Source: Streptomyces atratus
GTDB taxonomy: Bacteria > Actinomycetota > Actinomycetes > Streptomycetales > Streptomycetaceae
NCBI RefSeq assembly: GCF_014648655.1
Contig: NZ_BMRN01000015.1
Coordinates: 111,000-174,999 of the forward strand
Direction: 5' to 3'
DNA: 64,000 nucleotides
In this document: positions 24,762 through 33,920 of the stretch, one piece after another
Layout: the number at the start of each line of letters is the position of its first letter
Numbering within the stretch: position 1 is the first letter of the stretch
Program-made: the position numbers and the translations under genes
The notes under the pieces: generated by a model
What the model saw: the letters and a program-made list of their open reading frames with translations, nothing else
Databases searched by the model: none
What the model was told of the DNA's origin: nothing

Positions 24762-25864
24762 CGGCTGATCCATTCGGTCGATTCGGTCACTTCGGCCAGC
24801 TGTGCGGGGATCGGGGAGAGTCCGAGCCCCGGTGCGCGGGGCACGTCGAGATGGCCGTCCTTCAGCACGAACGGTTCGGTGATGTCGGTCCGGTAGTAGC
24901 GGTCGGACGCGGAGGTGTCGCCGGGCAGGGTGAAGCCCGGCAGGGCGGCGAGGGCGACATTGGCGGCCCGGCCGAGGCCGGTCTCCAGCATTCCGCCGCA
25001 CCAGACCGGGACGCTGTGCGCGGCGCACACGTCGTGGATCCGCCGGGCCTCCAGATAGCCGCCGACCCGCCCCGGCTTGATGTTGACGACCGAACAGGCA
25101 CCCATGGCGATCGCGTCGGCCGCCGAGCGGGCCGAGACGATGGATTCGTCCAGACAGATGGGGGTGCGCACCCGTTCGGCCAGTGCCGCGTGGCCCCGGA
25201 TGTCCTCCTCGTCCAGGGGCTGTTCGATCAGCAGCAGCCCGTACGGGTCGAGCCGGGCCAGCTGTGCGGCGTCGGCGAGGGTGTACGCGGTGTTGGCGTC
25301 CACCTGGAGCAGTACGGCGTCGCCGAAGCGCTCCCGGACCGCACGCACCGGTTCCACGTCCCAGCCTGGTTCGATCTTCAGCTTGATCCGCAGATAGCCC
25401 TCGGCGAGATAGCCGTCGACGGCGTCGAGCAGTGCGGGGATCGAGTCCATGATGCCGACCGACACCCCGGCCGGCACCCTCTCGGCCGTCGCCCCCAGCC
25501 ACTGCCCCATCGACAGTTCATGGGCGCGCAGCCAGGCGTCCAGCACCGCGGTCTCCAGTGCGGCCTTGGCCATCCGGTGCCCCTTGAACGCGGCCAGTGC
25601 CGGGGCGACCGCCCAGGGGTCGAGCGCCGGGAGGGCGGTGAGCGCGGGCACGAGATAGCTGCGCAGCACGTCCGCCGCGGCCGCGGTGTACTCCGAGGAG
25701 TACAGCGGATCGGCCATGGTGACGCATTCGCCATAGCCCTCATGGTGCTCGGTCTCGACCCTGACCAGCAGGATCTCCCGGGTGGTCATGGTGGCGAACG
25801 AGGTTCGGAAGGGTGCGACCAGCGGCATCGCGATCCGGCGCAGTTCCACACCGACGAGCTTCAT
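24758..25864 (-). CDS. Enolase-superfamily N-succinylamino acid racemase/OSBS-type enzyme (MenC-like)
   Basis: 368 residues of the muconate lactonizing subgroup. Visible catalytic parts are the KxK motif in RIKLKIEPGWD, the metal ligands in VDANTAY, LLIEQPLDEED and ICLDESI, and the second base Lys in VVNIKPGRVGG. The closest family by motif order is OSBS/NSAR. Streptomyces makes menaquinone by the futalosine pathway, so o-succinylbenzoate synthesis is not needed; racemisation of N-succinylamino acids is the better reading. Its neighbours upstream are a GNAT and an M20 peptidase, exactly the trio known to convert D- to L-amino acids in Geobacillus. ATG at 25864 overlaps the GNAT stop. Confidence 0.88.
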   Translation of the reverse strand: MKLVGVELRRIAMPLVAPFRTSFATMTTREILLVRVETEHHEGYGECVTMADPLYSSEYTAAAADVLRSYLVPALTALPALDPWAVAPALAAFKGHRMAKAALETAVLDAWLRAHELSMGQWLGATAERVPAGVSVGIMDSIPALLDAVDGYLAEGYLRIKLKIEPGWDVEPVRAVRERFGDAVLLQVDANTAYTLADAAQLARLDPYGLLLIEQPLDEEDIRGHAALAERVRTPICLDESIVSARSAADAIAMGACSVVNIKPGRVGGYLEARRIHDVCAAHSVPVWCGGMLETGLGRAANVALAALPGFTLPGDTSASDRYYRTDITEPFVLKDGHLDVPRAPGLGLSPIPAQLAEVTESTEWISR

Positions 25865-26718
25865 GCCTGCCTCTCCTGACGTTTGTCGATCACGTACCAG
25901 CCGTCCCGGGTGAATCCGGTGACGGTGTGTCCCTCGGCCATCAGGCCGCCGAGTACCTCGCGCAGCGCGTAGCGCCATTCGCGGGCCAGGGGCGGGTCGG
26001 TGCGGCGCACTGTCTCGATCTCCGTGGGGATCCGGACGAGGACGGTGTCGCCGTCCCGGCGCCCGACGGCGGGGCGGCCGTCGGGCTTGGCGTCCAGACC
26101 GACCACGGCGTGTGCACCCGCTTCGTCGACCGTGACGATGTGAGGTGTGCCCGCCGCGGATCCGACGGCATGACGGCCGGTCAGCTCCCAGCGGACCATC
26201 AGCCGGTCCGTCTCGGTCCCGGCATTGACCTCGTCCTGCATCGCGCCGTAGAAGTCGGCCAGGTACTCGCTCGGCGCCGCCCCCAGTTTGGCCAGGTTGA
26301 AGTAGGCGTTGCGGCTGATCAGCGGGTCGAAGGTCCAGGTGACCGCGGTGATGCCACGGGCCAGGGCCCAGGCCCGCTGATGGAGTTTGACGGCGAAGCC
26401 GACATTGCGGCCCCGGACGCTGTCGTCCACCCCGGCGATGTGCGAGTGCAGTCCGGCGGTGGCCAGGAAGCCCAGGCAGAATCCGACCATCCGGCCGTCC
26501 TGGTGGACACCGACGACATAGCTGCCGGAGTGGGCGAAGACCCGCAACAGCTCCGGGGTGATCAGCGGGTTGCCGGGAACGGGCCGCCAGACCCGGTCCA
26601 GCACCTTGCAGGCCGCCAGCATCTCGTCCAGCCCGTGCAGCTCCGTGACGGTCACGCCGGCACGGTGCGCGGCCAGATCCGCGGCGGCTGCCGCGGCAGC
26701 CGCCTCCGTACCGTTCAC
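25861..26718 (-). CDS. GNAT acyltransferase, COG3375 type (candidate N-succinyltransferase)
   Basis: 285 residues. The acetyltransferase core shows YVVGVHQDGRMVGFCLGFLA (beta 2-4), the acyl-CoA loop around DSVRGRNVGFAVKLHQRAWAL and the family sequence VTWTFDPLISRNAYFNLAKLGA. COG3375 members are regularly found beside NSAR-type racemases; in the best known case the enzyme adds succinyl from succinyl-CoA to D-amino acids. The GTG at 26718 overlaps the stop of the M20 gene. N-terminal Ala run (about eight Ala) is a low-complexity oddity. Confidence 0.82.
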   Translation of the reverse strand: MNGTEAAAAAAAADLAAHRAGVTVTELHGLDEMLAACKVLDRVWRPVPGNPLITPELLRVFAHSGSYVVGVHQDGRMVGFCLGFLATAGLHSHIAGVDDSVRGRNVGFAVKLHQRAWALARGITAVTWTFDPLISRNAYFNLAKLGAAPSEYLADFYGAMQDEVNAGTETDRLMVRWELTGRHAVGSAAGTPHIVTVDEAGAHAVVGLDAKPDGRPAVGRRDGDTVLVRIPTEIETVRRTDPPLAREWRYALREVLGGLMAEGHTVTGFTRDGWYVIDKRQERQA

Positions 26719-27860
26719 GATGTCACCCGACCGGGTACGGACAGCGGCTCGCGTACGAGCGAGGCCACCAGGGAGGCCACGAGTGCCGCGCGGCGGGGCA
26801 GCTCGGCGACGACCACATGCTCGTCGTCCGCGTGCGCCCCGCCGCCCACGGCCCCGAGCCCGTCCAGCGTGGGCGTGCCCGCTCCGGCGGTGAGATTGCC
26901 GTCGGATCCGCCGCCGACCGCGACACCGCGCAGCGGGCCGAAGCCCAGCTCCGCGTAGCGGCTTCGGGCGAGTTCGAACAGCTCCGCCGACGCGCTCGCC
27001 TGCAGCGGCGGGCGGTCCGGGCCTCCGGCGAGCCCCAGCGAGGCGCCCGCGAGCACCGGCGCGAGCCCCTGCACGGCACGGTCCACCCGGTCCTGTTCGG
27101 CGACCGTCTCCACCCGTACGTCGACCAGCAGCCGGGCCGCATCGGGCACCGTGTTGCGGGTGGTGCCGGAGGAGGCCACGGTCGGCGTCACCGTGGTGCC
27201 GGTCGCCGGATCGGCGAGTGCGGACAACGCGAGTACCTGATGGGCCAGTTCGGTGGTCGTGTTGACCCCGCGCTGGGGTTCGAGTCCGGCGTGCGCCGCG
27301 CGTCCGGTGATGTTCAGTTCGTAGCCGGACACACCCTTGCGCGCGGTCTTCAGTGCGCCGCCCTCGCTCGCCTCCAGGACGAGTACGGCCCCGGTTCGGC
27401 GGGCCTCGGCCTCGATCAGGGTGCGCGAGGTCGGGGAGCCGATCTCCTCGTCGCCCGTGAGCAGGACCGACACCCCGTCCAGGTCGTCGAGCACCGACAG
27501 CGCGTGGAACAGCTGCGCCACGCCGGCCTTCATGTCGAAGCAGCCGGGTCCTGTCAGCCGTCCCCCGGCCACCTCGAAGGGGTGCCCCGTCAGCGAGCCC
27601 ACCGGCCACACCGTGTCGAAGTGGCCGAGCAGCAGCACCCGGTCGCCGGAGCCGAAGCGCCAGCGCAGAGCGGGCCGTCCCGAGCCGTCGAGCCACTCGG
27701 GCGCCGCGCCGGTCAGCCGGGTGCCGAGCCCGGCGACGACCCGGGCGCAGTCGGCGACGGCAGCCAGGTCCTCGCTGGGGGACTCGGTGCGGACCAGCTC
27801 CTCGATGTCGGCCAACAGGCCCGGCAGCCCCGCCTCCAGGGCGGTGGCGATTGCGGTCAC
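26715..27860 (-). CDS. M20 metallopeptidase, CPG2/ArgE-like (candidate desuccinylase)
   Basis: 381 residues. Zinc-site motifs are complete: LLLGHFDTVWPVG, the bridging Asp in GPGCFDMKAG, the catalytic Glu pair in TGDEEIGS and the late His in GGGAHADDEH. The lid domain with ITGRAAHAGLEPQRGVN marks the glutamate carboxypeptidase branch of M20. It could remove succinyl from N-succinyl-L-amino acids, or cleave a C-terminal residue from small peptides. GTG 27860 starts 1 nt after the preceding stop and only a weak ribosome binding site (AGGTGG) precedes it, so translation is probably coupled. Confidence 0.87.
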   Translation of the reverse strand: MTAIATALEAGLPGLLADIEELVRTESPSEDLAAVADCARVVAGLGTRLTGAAPEWLDGSGRPALRWRFGSGDRVLLLGHFDTVWPVGSLTGHPFEVAGGRLTGPGCFDMKAGVAQLFHALSVLDDLDGVSVLLTGDEEIGSPTSRTLIEAEARRTGAVLVLEASEGGALKTARKGVSGYELNITGRAAHAGLEPQRGVNTTTELAHQVLALSALADPATGTTVTPTVASSGTTRNTVPDAARLLVDVRVETVAEQDRVDRAVQGLAPVLAGASLGLAGGPDRPPLQASASAELFELARSRYAELGFGPLRGVAVGGGSDGNLTAGAGTPTLDGLGAVGGGAHADDEHVVVAELPRRAALVASLVASLVREPLSVPGRVTS

Positions 27861-27861
27861 G

Positions 27862-29232
27862 TCAGCCCACCTTGGGGGTGGCGCGGCCACCGTGGTGAAT
27901 GTAGGGCGTGCCGTCGGCGAGTGTGTAGAACACGACCGGGAACCAGGACTTCATCCCCGGCCGCTGCACCACGAACAGCCCCGGCTCGACCGGGTGCAGC
28001 TCGTACTCCTGCTCCGTGTCGGGGGTCAGTTCGGCCAGCGGTCCGGTGATCCGGTTGAGCATCACCAGGCCGCCGTCCCGCTCCACGATCTCGACCCGGC
28101 TGGAGAGCCGCTCGTACACACCGACGTAGTCGGCGGGGTCCACCGCAACCGGCTCCGTGGCCGGCTGGAGGGTGGTGCGCATCGTCACGCCTGCCAGCTC
28201 CTGGACGATCTCCGCGAACACCTCCCGGTAGAGGCTCATGGTGTCGCCGCCATTGGTGAGCAGGCAGATCGCCAGGTCGGCCTCGGGCAGCACCCGCAGG
28301 AACGCGCTCTGCCCGATCGTGCCGCCGTCGTGTCCGTACACCCGCTGTCCGTCCCAGGTGTCGAGGAACCAGCCCAGCCCCCAGGCGTTCCCCAGGATGT
28401 ACGGGTCGGGGAGCTCGATCTGCGGGGTCTGCATGGCGGTGACGCCCTCGGCCGAGAGGATCTTGGTGCCCTCCTCGGTGACGCCGTTGTCGAGGTGCAG
28501 CCGGGCGAACTGCAGTACCTCGCGCGGCGTCGAGCAGATCAGTCCGGCCGGTCCGGCCGAACGCATCAGGCCCCACAGCGGGGCCTGCAACGGCGGATCC
28601 CCCAGATGTCCGATGGCGGCGCGGAAGCGCAGCGCCTCCTCGGGCAGGGTCACGGTGTGCGTCAGGCCGAGCGGACGGAACAGGCGCTCACGCATCAGCT
28701 CGTCCCACTGGACGCCGGTGACGACTTCCAGCACCCTGCCGAGCAGTGTGAAGCCCGCGTTGCAGTACGACATGGTGGCGCCGAGCGGGTGGTTGGGAGT
28801 GCTGTCACCCAGCAGCGCGGCGAACTTCTCCAGGCAGTCGTCGCCCCGGCCGGTGTCGGTGAAGAGGTCGCCGTCGATGCCGCTGGTGTGGTCCAGGAGA
28901 TGTCGGAGCGTCACGCCGCGGGTCAGCTCCTCGTTCGCGAGCCGCAGTTCGGGGAGTACGGAGACGATGGGCGCGTCCAGTTCGAGCAGCCCCTCGTCGA
29001 CCAGGGCCATGGCCACCGTGGTGGTCCACACCTTGGAGATCGAGCCGATCTGAAACAGGGTGTCGGTGGTCGTCTCGATCCCGGCGTCGGTGTTGGCCAG
29101 GCCTACAGCGGCCTCCGCGATCAGTTCGCCACGGTGCAGGATGCCGAGGTTGGCGCCGGGGACGGAGTGACGGGCGGTCAGTTCGGTGAGGCGGGCGGTC
29201 CAGCGGGCGGACAGGTCGGTGGTGTCGGTCAT
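27862..29232 (-). CDS. Serine hydrolase of the class C beta-lactamase/DD-peptidase family
   Basis: 456 residues. Motifs: catalytic SISK in FQIGSISKVWT, YCN in MSYCNAGFTLLGR (the YxN motif), and the HDG in VYGHDGGTIGQ that replaces KTG in this family. A C-terminal beta domain of about 100 residues follows (VGVYERLSSRVEIVERDGGLV), as in EstB/D-aminopeptidase-like proteins. There is no signal peptide, so it would act inside the cell on imported material, perhaps as a D-aminopeptidase or amidase. Start ATG 29232 has GGAGC 7 nt upstream; it is 50 nt after the S9 peptidase gene, the longest gap in the operon. Confidence 0.87.
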   Translation of the reverse strand: MTDTTDLSARWTARLTELTARHSVPGANLGILHRGELIAEAAVGLANTDAGIETTTDTLFQIGSISKVWTTTVAMALVDEGLLELDAPIVSVLPELRLANEELTRGVTLRHLLDHTSGIDGDLFTDTGRGDDCLEKFAALLGDSTPNHPLGATMSYCNAGFTLLGRVLEVVTGVQWDELMRERLFRPLGLTHTVTLPEEALRFRAAIGHLGDPPLQAPLWGLMRSAGPAGLICSTPREVLQFARLHLDNGVTEEGTKILSAEGVTAMQTPQIELPDPYILGNAWGLGWFLDTWDGQRVYGHDGGTIGQSAFLRVLPEADLAICLLTNGGDTMSLYREVFAEIVQELAGVTMRTTLQPATEPVAVDPADYVGVYERLSSRVEIVERDGGLVMLNRITGPLAELTPDTEQEYELHPVEPGLFVVQRPGMKSWFPVVFYTLADGTPYIHHGGRATPKVG

Positions 29233-29282
29233 GTTCGGCTCCGATTCCGTTTCGTTCAGGGATTCCAGGGTGTTCAGCGGGT

Positions 29283-31223
29283 TCAGCGGTCGGTGTGGGT
29301 CGTGACCCATTCGATCAGTCGGCGGGAGTAGTCCTCCCGGTGCGAGGGCCGGCCGTCCAGGAGGAACAGGTGCGAGCCGCCGGGGTACACGACCAGCCGG
29401 ACCGGCACTTCCCGGCTGCGCAGGGCGTGGAACCACTGCTCGGCCTGGCCGACCGGGCAGGTGTCGTCCGTACCGCCGTGCAGGATCAGGGTGGGCGCGC
29501 GCACCGCGTCGGCATGGCTGATCGGCGAGAGCGCTGTCAGCCGTTCCGGGTCGCCGATCTCGTGGGCGGCGATCAGATGTCCTTCTTCCGAGGTGCCCGC
29601 CATGCTCTTCAGATCGACCAGGATGCCGCCCGGTACGACGGCGGCGAAGAGGTCGCTGCGGGCGGAGAGCCAGCAGGTCAGATAGCCGCCGTAGCTGTAG
29701 CCGGTGAGCGCGATCCGTTCCGGATCGACGAGCCCCTCGGCGACGAGGGTGGCGACCGGTTGCAGGACGTCCTGTTCGTCGGTCTCGCCCCAGGCACCCA
29801 CGGCGGCCGTGTAGAACGCCTCGCCGTAGCCGTCGCTGCCGCGGACGTTCAGCGTCAGGATCGTCCAGCCCTGCGAGGCCAGCTCCTGGTGGTAGAGGTG
29901 GACCGGGTCGGAGTGCGGCGCCCAGGCGTTGTGCGGGCCGCCGTGCACGTCGACCAGCAGCGGCCCGCCCGGGGGTGTCTGAGCGGCGCGGGTGATCATG
30001 CCGTGCACCACCGTCCCGTCCGAGATGGTGAACTCGCGTTCGGTGACCGGGTGGAGGGCGATCTCGGGCAGTGACCGGGCCATGTGGTCGGTGAGCCGCG
30101 CGGGCTGTCGCCCGGCCGAGGGCTCGCCCGGTTTCCCGGACGTCCAGGCGTCCAGGTCGAGCAGAGCGATCTCGGCGAAGCTCGATGCGTCGGAGACCAC
30201 CACCGCCGCTCGCCCGGTCTTCGTCGCGACCGAGCAGCCGCTGACCCCGGTGCCGACGGGCAGCGGGGACGCGCTGATCCCGGCCGCGTCCACCCGGTAC
30301 AGGCGTGTGGCGCCCCGGTCGCGGGCGCAGAACACGATGTCGTCACCGTGGAACTGAGGCAGCGCGCCCGGGTAGCCCGGGCCGCCGCCCATGACGTTGC
30401 GGTCCAGAGCTGCGCTGATGGACACCGGCTCCGATCCGTCCAGGGGCTGGCGCAGCAGCTCCAGGTGGCCGACGCCGAACGTGTTCCGGCCGACGACGAG
30501 CAGCGCGGCCCCGTCGGGGAACCAGCTCACCGGGCCGGCGAGACCGTCGGCCGGGCCGACCCGGCGGGGCTCGGGCGCGCCTTCCCCGACCCCTACGACA
30601 TGGGCGGCCGAGGTCCCGAGGACAGCCGCGTCGGGGCCGCTCTGCGCCGGGTAGGCGAGCTGTGTTCCGTCGGGCGACCAGGTGGGCGAGCCGACGTGCC
30701 GGTCGGCCTCGGTGAGCTGCCTGACCTCGCCCGATTCCGTCCCGACCACGAACAGTTGCGTCCGGACCGACCCGATCAGGCCCACGCCGTCCGCCTTCCA
30801 GCCGAGGGCGTCGATGACCACGGGTGCGCTGTCGTCGCGCCGGGTCGCGGGGGCCGAGAACGCGATCCGTGATCCGTCCGGGCTCCAGACCGGTGTGCCC
30901 GCCCCCGCCGGGCACCGGGCGGGCGTGGTGAGTGCTACGGCCTCCCCTCCGTCGACGGGCAGCAGATGGAGCTGTCCCTCGCGCAGGAACGCCAGTTGCG
31001 TCCCGTCCGGGGACCAGCGCGGCGCAGTGTCCGCGGGTCCGCGGGTGAGCCGCCGGGCCGGGCCACCTGCGCAACGTACCTCCCAGATGGAGCGCACCAC
31101 GAGGTCGTTCTCGGCGTCCTGGGTGGTCAGTGTGTAGGCGACGCGTTCGCCGTCGGGGGACAGTGCGGGATCGCCGGGGATCTCGAACCGGTACAAGTCG
31201 TCGATCGTCAGTGGTCGGGTCAT
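29283..31223 (-). CDS. S9 prolyl oligopeptidase-family peptidase
   Basis: 646 residues. The N-terminal beta-propeller contains repeated PDG blades (ALSPDGERVAYTL, RWSPDGTQLAFLR, VWSPDGSRIAFSA, TWSPDGTQLAYPA). The C-terminal alpha/beta hydrolase domain has the nucleophile in LTGYSYGGYLTCWL, the acid in LHGGTDDTCPVGQ and the His in GGSHLFLLDG. These enzymes cleave short peptides that fit through the propeller, often releasing dipeptides or acylated residues. No signal peptide. ATG at 31223 overlaps the stop of the ABC ATPase gene, placing peptide cleavage directly after import. Confidence 0.93.
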   Translation of the reverse strand: MTRPLTIDDLYRFEIPGDPALSPDGERVAYTLTTQDAENDLVVRSIWEVRCAGGPARRLTRGPADTAPRWSPDGTQLAFLREGQLHLLPVDGGEAVALTTPARCPAGAGTPVWSPDGSRIAFSAPATRRDDSAPVVIDALGWKADGVGLIGSVRTQLFVVGTESGEVRQLTEADRHVGSPTWSPDGTQLAYPAQSGPDAAVLGTSAAHVVGVGEGAPEPRRVGPADGLAGPVSWFPDGAALLVVGRNTFGVGHLELLRQPLDGSEPVSISAALDRNVMGGGPGYPGALPQFHGDDIVFCARDRGATRLYRVDAAGISASPLPVGTGVSGCSVATKTGRAAVVVSDASSFAEIALLDLDAWTSGKPGEPSAGRQPARLTDHMARSLPEIALHPVTEREFTISDGTVVHGMITRAAQTPPGGPLLVDVHGGPHNAWAPHSDPVHLYHQELASQGWTILTLNVRGSDGYGEAFYTAAVGAWGETDEQDVLQPVATLVAEGLVDPERIALTGYSYGGYLTCWLSARSDLFAAVVPGGILVDLKSMAGTSEEGHLIAAHEIGDPERLTALSPISHADAVRAPTLILHGGTDDTCPVGQAEQWFHALRSREVPVRLVVYPGGSHLFLLDGRPSHREDYSRRLIEWVTTHTDR

Positions 31224-32008
31224 GACGCCTCCTCGGCGAGGGCAAGGGTGGGTACGCAGGAGATCAGGTTCCGGGTCGTCGGGTGCTCCGGTCGCTCCAG
31301 CACCCGTTCGGTGGGGCCGCACTCGACGAGGTGCCCGTCGTCCATCACGGCGACCTGGTCGGACAAGTAGCGGACGACCGCGAGGTTGTGGGAGATGAAG
31401 AGCATCGCGAAGCCCAGTTCGCGCTGGAGCCGGCGGAGCAGATTGAGCACCGCGCCCTGTACGGACACGTCCAGGGCCGAGGTGATCTCGTCCGCGATCA
31501 ACACGGCGGGCCTGGCTGCCAGGGCCCTTGCCAGGGCCACCCGTTGACGCTGGCCGCCCGAGAGCGCGTCCGGGGCGAGTACCGCCCGTGCGGGGTCAAT
31601 GCCGACGAGCTCCAGGTAGCGGGCCACTTCCGCGTCGCATGCGGACCGGCGTTCGCGTGCTGGTGCCTTGCGGGCGGGTGTTTCGCACGAGGCTGCTTCG
31701 CGGGGCAGCGCTTCGGCGACCGATGCGCCGATGGTCATGCGCGGGTCGAGCGAGGCGTACGGATTCTGGAACACCAGCTGCACCGGGCTGCGCCCGCGTC
31801 GGCGCCCGGCATCGCTCCCGGCGACCAGTACGCGCCCCGACTGCATCGGGGCCAGCCCGACGACGGCCTTCCCGAGGGTCGATTTGCCCGACCCCGACCC
31901 GCCCACCAGTCCGGTGACCGTGCCCTCAGGCACCAGCAGGTCGACGTTGTCCACCGCGGTGAAGCGGCCGTAGCGCACGGTGATCCCGCGCAGTTCGAGT
32001 GAGCTCAT
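31220..32008 (-). CDS. Peptide ABC transporter ATP-binding protein (DppF/OppF type)
   Basis: 262 residues. Walker A GGSGSGKSTLGKA, Q-loop LVFQNPYASLDP, signature LSGGQRQRVALARAL, Walker B VLIADEITSALD and switch ISHNLAVV are all present. The C-terminus keeps the short form (EHPTTRNLIS) of the second ATPase in peptide importers. An insert of about 20 residues rich in Ala/Glu/Arg (PREAASCETPARKAPARE) lies before the signature. It overlaps the upstream fused permease-ATPase gene (ATGA). Confidence 0.92.
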   Translation of the reverse strand: MSSLELRGITVRYGRFTAVDNVDLLVPEGTVTGLVGGSGSGKSTLGKAVVGLAPMQSGRVLVAGSDAGRRRGRSPVQLVFQNPYASLDPRMTIGASVAEALPREAASCETPARKAPARERRSACDAEVARYLELVGIDPARAVLAPDALSGGQRQRVALARALAARPAVLIADEITSALDVSVQGAVLNLLRRLQRELGFAMLFISHNLAVVRYLSDQVAVMDDGHLVECGPTERVLERPEHPTTRNLISCVPTLALAEEAS

Positions 32009-33918
32009 GACGTGGCCTCCGCTCCGTGCGATGCGGCCTGGGCGGGGGCGACGGCCGTTTCCGCGTCCACGGGGTACCAGCAGGCGACCCGTTGGCCCGG
32101 CCCGAAGCCGGCCAGCTCGGGGGCGTCGTCGTGGCAGCGTTTACGGGCGCGTTCGCAGCGCGGTGCGAAGGGGCATCCCGCGCCGGCCTCCCCCGGTTCC
32201 GGCGGGCGGCCGGGGATGGTCGCCAGCTCGGTGCCGGGATCCGTGGCCATCGTCGGGACCGCCCCCACCAGTGCCCGGGTGTACGGGTGGGCCGCGCCGC
32301 CGACCAGCTGGGCAACCGGGAGGTCCTCGACGATCAGGCCGCCGTACATCACCAGGACCCGTTCGCAGACCTGGGCGACGACGGCGAGGTCGTGCGAGAT
32401 CAGGAGCAGCGCGGCGCCGGAGTCCGCGCGTACCTCGGCAAGCAGGTCGAGCACCTGTTGCTGGACGGCCACGTCGAGCGCCGTGGTCGGCTCATCGGCG
32501 ACGATCAGTTTCGGCTCCCCCATCAGGCCCATCGCGATGACGGCCCGCTGTCGCATCCCGCCGGAGTACTCGTGCGGCCGCTGCCGGGCGCGCCGCTCCG
32601 GCAAGGGGATACGGACTGCGCCGAGCCGGTCCACGGCGCGTGCCGTGGCCTGTGCGCGGGTCGCGCCGAGGTGCACCTCGGCCACCTCGGCGAGCTGGCG
32701 GCCCACGCGCAGGGCCGGATTGAGCGAGGCCATCGGGTCCTGGAAGACCATGGCCAGTTCGGTGCCCAGGCGCGGGTCCGCCCGCAGATCGTGCCCGTCG
32801 AAGCGGAGGGTGCCGGCGCAGACCCGTCCTGGATGCGGGACGAGGTCCGCCAGTGCCAGCGCGGTCAGGCTCTTGCCGGAACCCGATTCGCCGACCAGGC
32901 CGACGGCCTCGCCCACGCCGATGCTCAACGAGATCCCGCGTACGGCCCGGCGCCCTCCCGGGAACGTCACCCGCAGATCCCGAGCCCGGACCAATGCCCC
33001 GCCATCACCGTCAGGGGCTGTTTCATCCTGCGGCTTCACCTGCTGCGGCGTCGCCTCCCGGGCCTGCGGCGCACGTCGGCCGCCGGCCTGTGCGAGTACT
33101 TCACCGACCAGCCCGAACATCAGTCCCGTGAGGACCACGGCCGCGCCGGGCGCGAGTGCCGCCACCGGGTTCACATAGATCCGGTTCAACTGTTCGTTGA
33201 GCAGCCGCCCCCAGTCGTACTCCGGCGGCTGTACACCCAGTCCAAGGAACGAGAGGCCGGAGAAGGCGACCAGGATGCCCCCTGCCGCCTGGGTGGCGAA
33301 CAGCACCGACGGCTCGGCGATGTTGGGGAGCAGATGACGTACCACCAGCTTGAACCGGCCCACGCCGAGGATCCGTGCCGCAGCGACGTAGTCCGAGCCC
33401 GCGATCGACGCCGTCAGGTTCTGCACCAGCCGTGCCATGGGCGGGACCATGGCCAGCCCCACGGCGAACACCGCGCCGGTGCTGCCCACCCCGAAGATCG
33501 TGGCGAGGAAGAGCAGGAACAGCAGCCCGGGAAAGGCGACCAGTACGCCCACGGTGGCGGTGATCAGCCGGCCGAGGCGTCGGCCCACGACCGCCGGCGC
33601 CACACCGAGCAGCAGCCCGCCGCCGACCCCGATCACGGCTGCCAGCAGGGTGAGTCGCAGGGTCAGCCGGGTCGCCACCACCACGCGGGCGGCGATGTCG
33701 CGGCCGAGCTGGTCGGTGCCCAGGAGATGGGCGGCACTGCTCCCCCGGTTGATCGCGTCCGTGTCGATCCGCGCGGCCTGATCACCGAGCAGGACGGGCC
33801 CGAACACGGCGACCAGCACCACCAGCAGGCAGGCGGTGAGAGCGGTGACACCGATCGGCGTCCTGAGCGTGCGCCCCAGCCGGTGCCGTAGCGAGGTGTC
33901 TTGGTCCTGATGAGGCAT
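32005..33918 (-). CDS. Fused peptide ABC permease-ATPase (DppC-DppD in one chain)
   Basis: 637 residues. Residues 1-275 are a DppC-type permease: an N-terminal helix (IGVTALTACLLVVLVAVFGPVLL), GTDQLGRDIAARVVV and the ATPase contact loop SDYVAAARILGVGRFKLV. Residues about 300-620 are a DppD-type ATPase: Walker A GESGSGKSLT, Q-loop MVFQDPMASLNP, signature YSGGMRQRAVIAM, Walker B LIVADEPTTALD and the C-terminal Cys-rich extension GCPFAPRCERARKRC, normally an Fe-S site. A linker of about 25 residues joins them without a stop. Permease and ATPase are normally separate genes, so this is a gene fusion. ATG 33918 is 2 nt after the upstream stop. Confidence 0.93.
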   Translation of the reverse strand: MPHQDQDTSLRHRLGRTLRTPIGVTALTACLLVVLVAVFGPVLLGDQAARIDTDAINRGSSAAHLLGTDQLGRDIAARVVVATRLTLRLTLLAAVIGVGGGLLLGVAPAVVGRRLGRLITATVGVLVAFPGLLFLLFLATIFGVGSTGAVFAVGLAMVPPMARLVQNLTASIAGSDYVAAARILGVGRFKLVVRHLLPNIAEPSVLFATQAAGGILVAFSGLSFLGLGVQPPEYDWGRLLNEQLNRIYVNPVAALAPGAAVVLTGLMFGLVGEVLAQAGGRRAPQAREATPQQVKPQDETAPDGDGGALVRARDLRVTFPGGRRAVRGISLSIGVGEAVGLVGESGSGKSLTALALADLVPHPGRVCAGTLRFDGHDLRADPRLGTELAMVFQDPMASLNPALRVGRQLAEVAEVHLGATRAQATARAVDRLGAVRIPLPERRARQRPHEYSGGMRQRAVIAMGLMGEPKLIVADEPTTALDVAVQQQVLDLLAEVRADSGAALLLISHDLAVVAQVCERVLVMYGGLIVEDLPVAQLVGGAAHPYTRALVGAVPTMATDPGTELATIPGRPPEPGEAGAGCPFAPRCERARKRCHDDAPELAGFGPGQRVACWYPVDAETAVAPAQAASHGAEATS

Positions 33919-33920
33919 CG

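Noticed and set aside
24758..25864. Assignment of the enolase-superfamily gene as menaquinone MenC
   Set aside because: Streptomyces uses the futalosine pathway and the neighbours are GNAT and M20 genes, not men genes.
32026..33891. 621-codon open frame opposite the fused permease-ATPase
   Set aside because: Antisense shadow; the minus strand has all ABC motifs in one frame.
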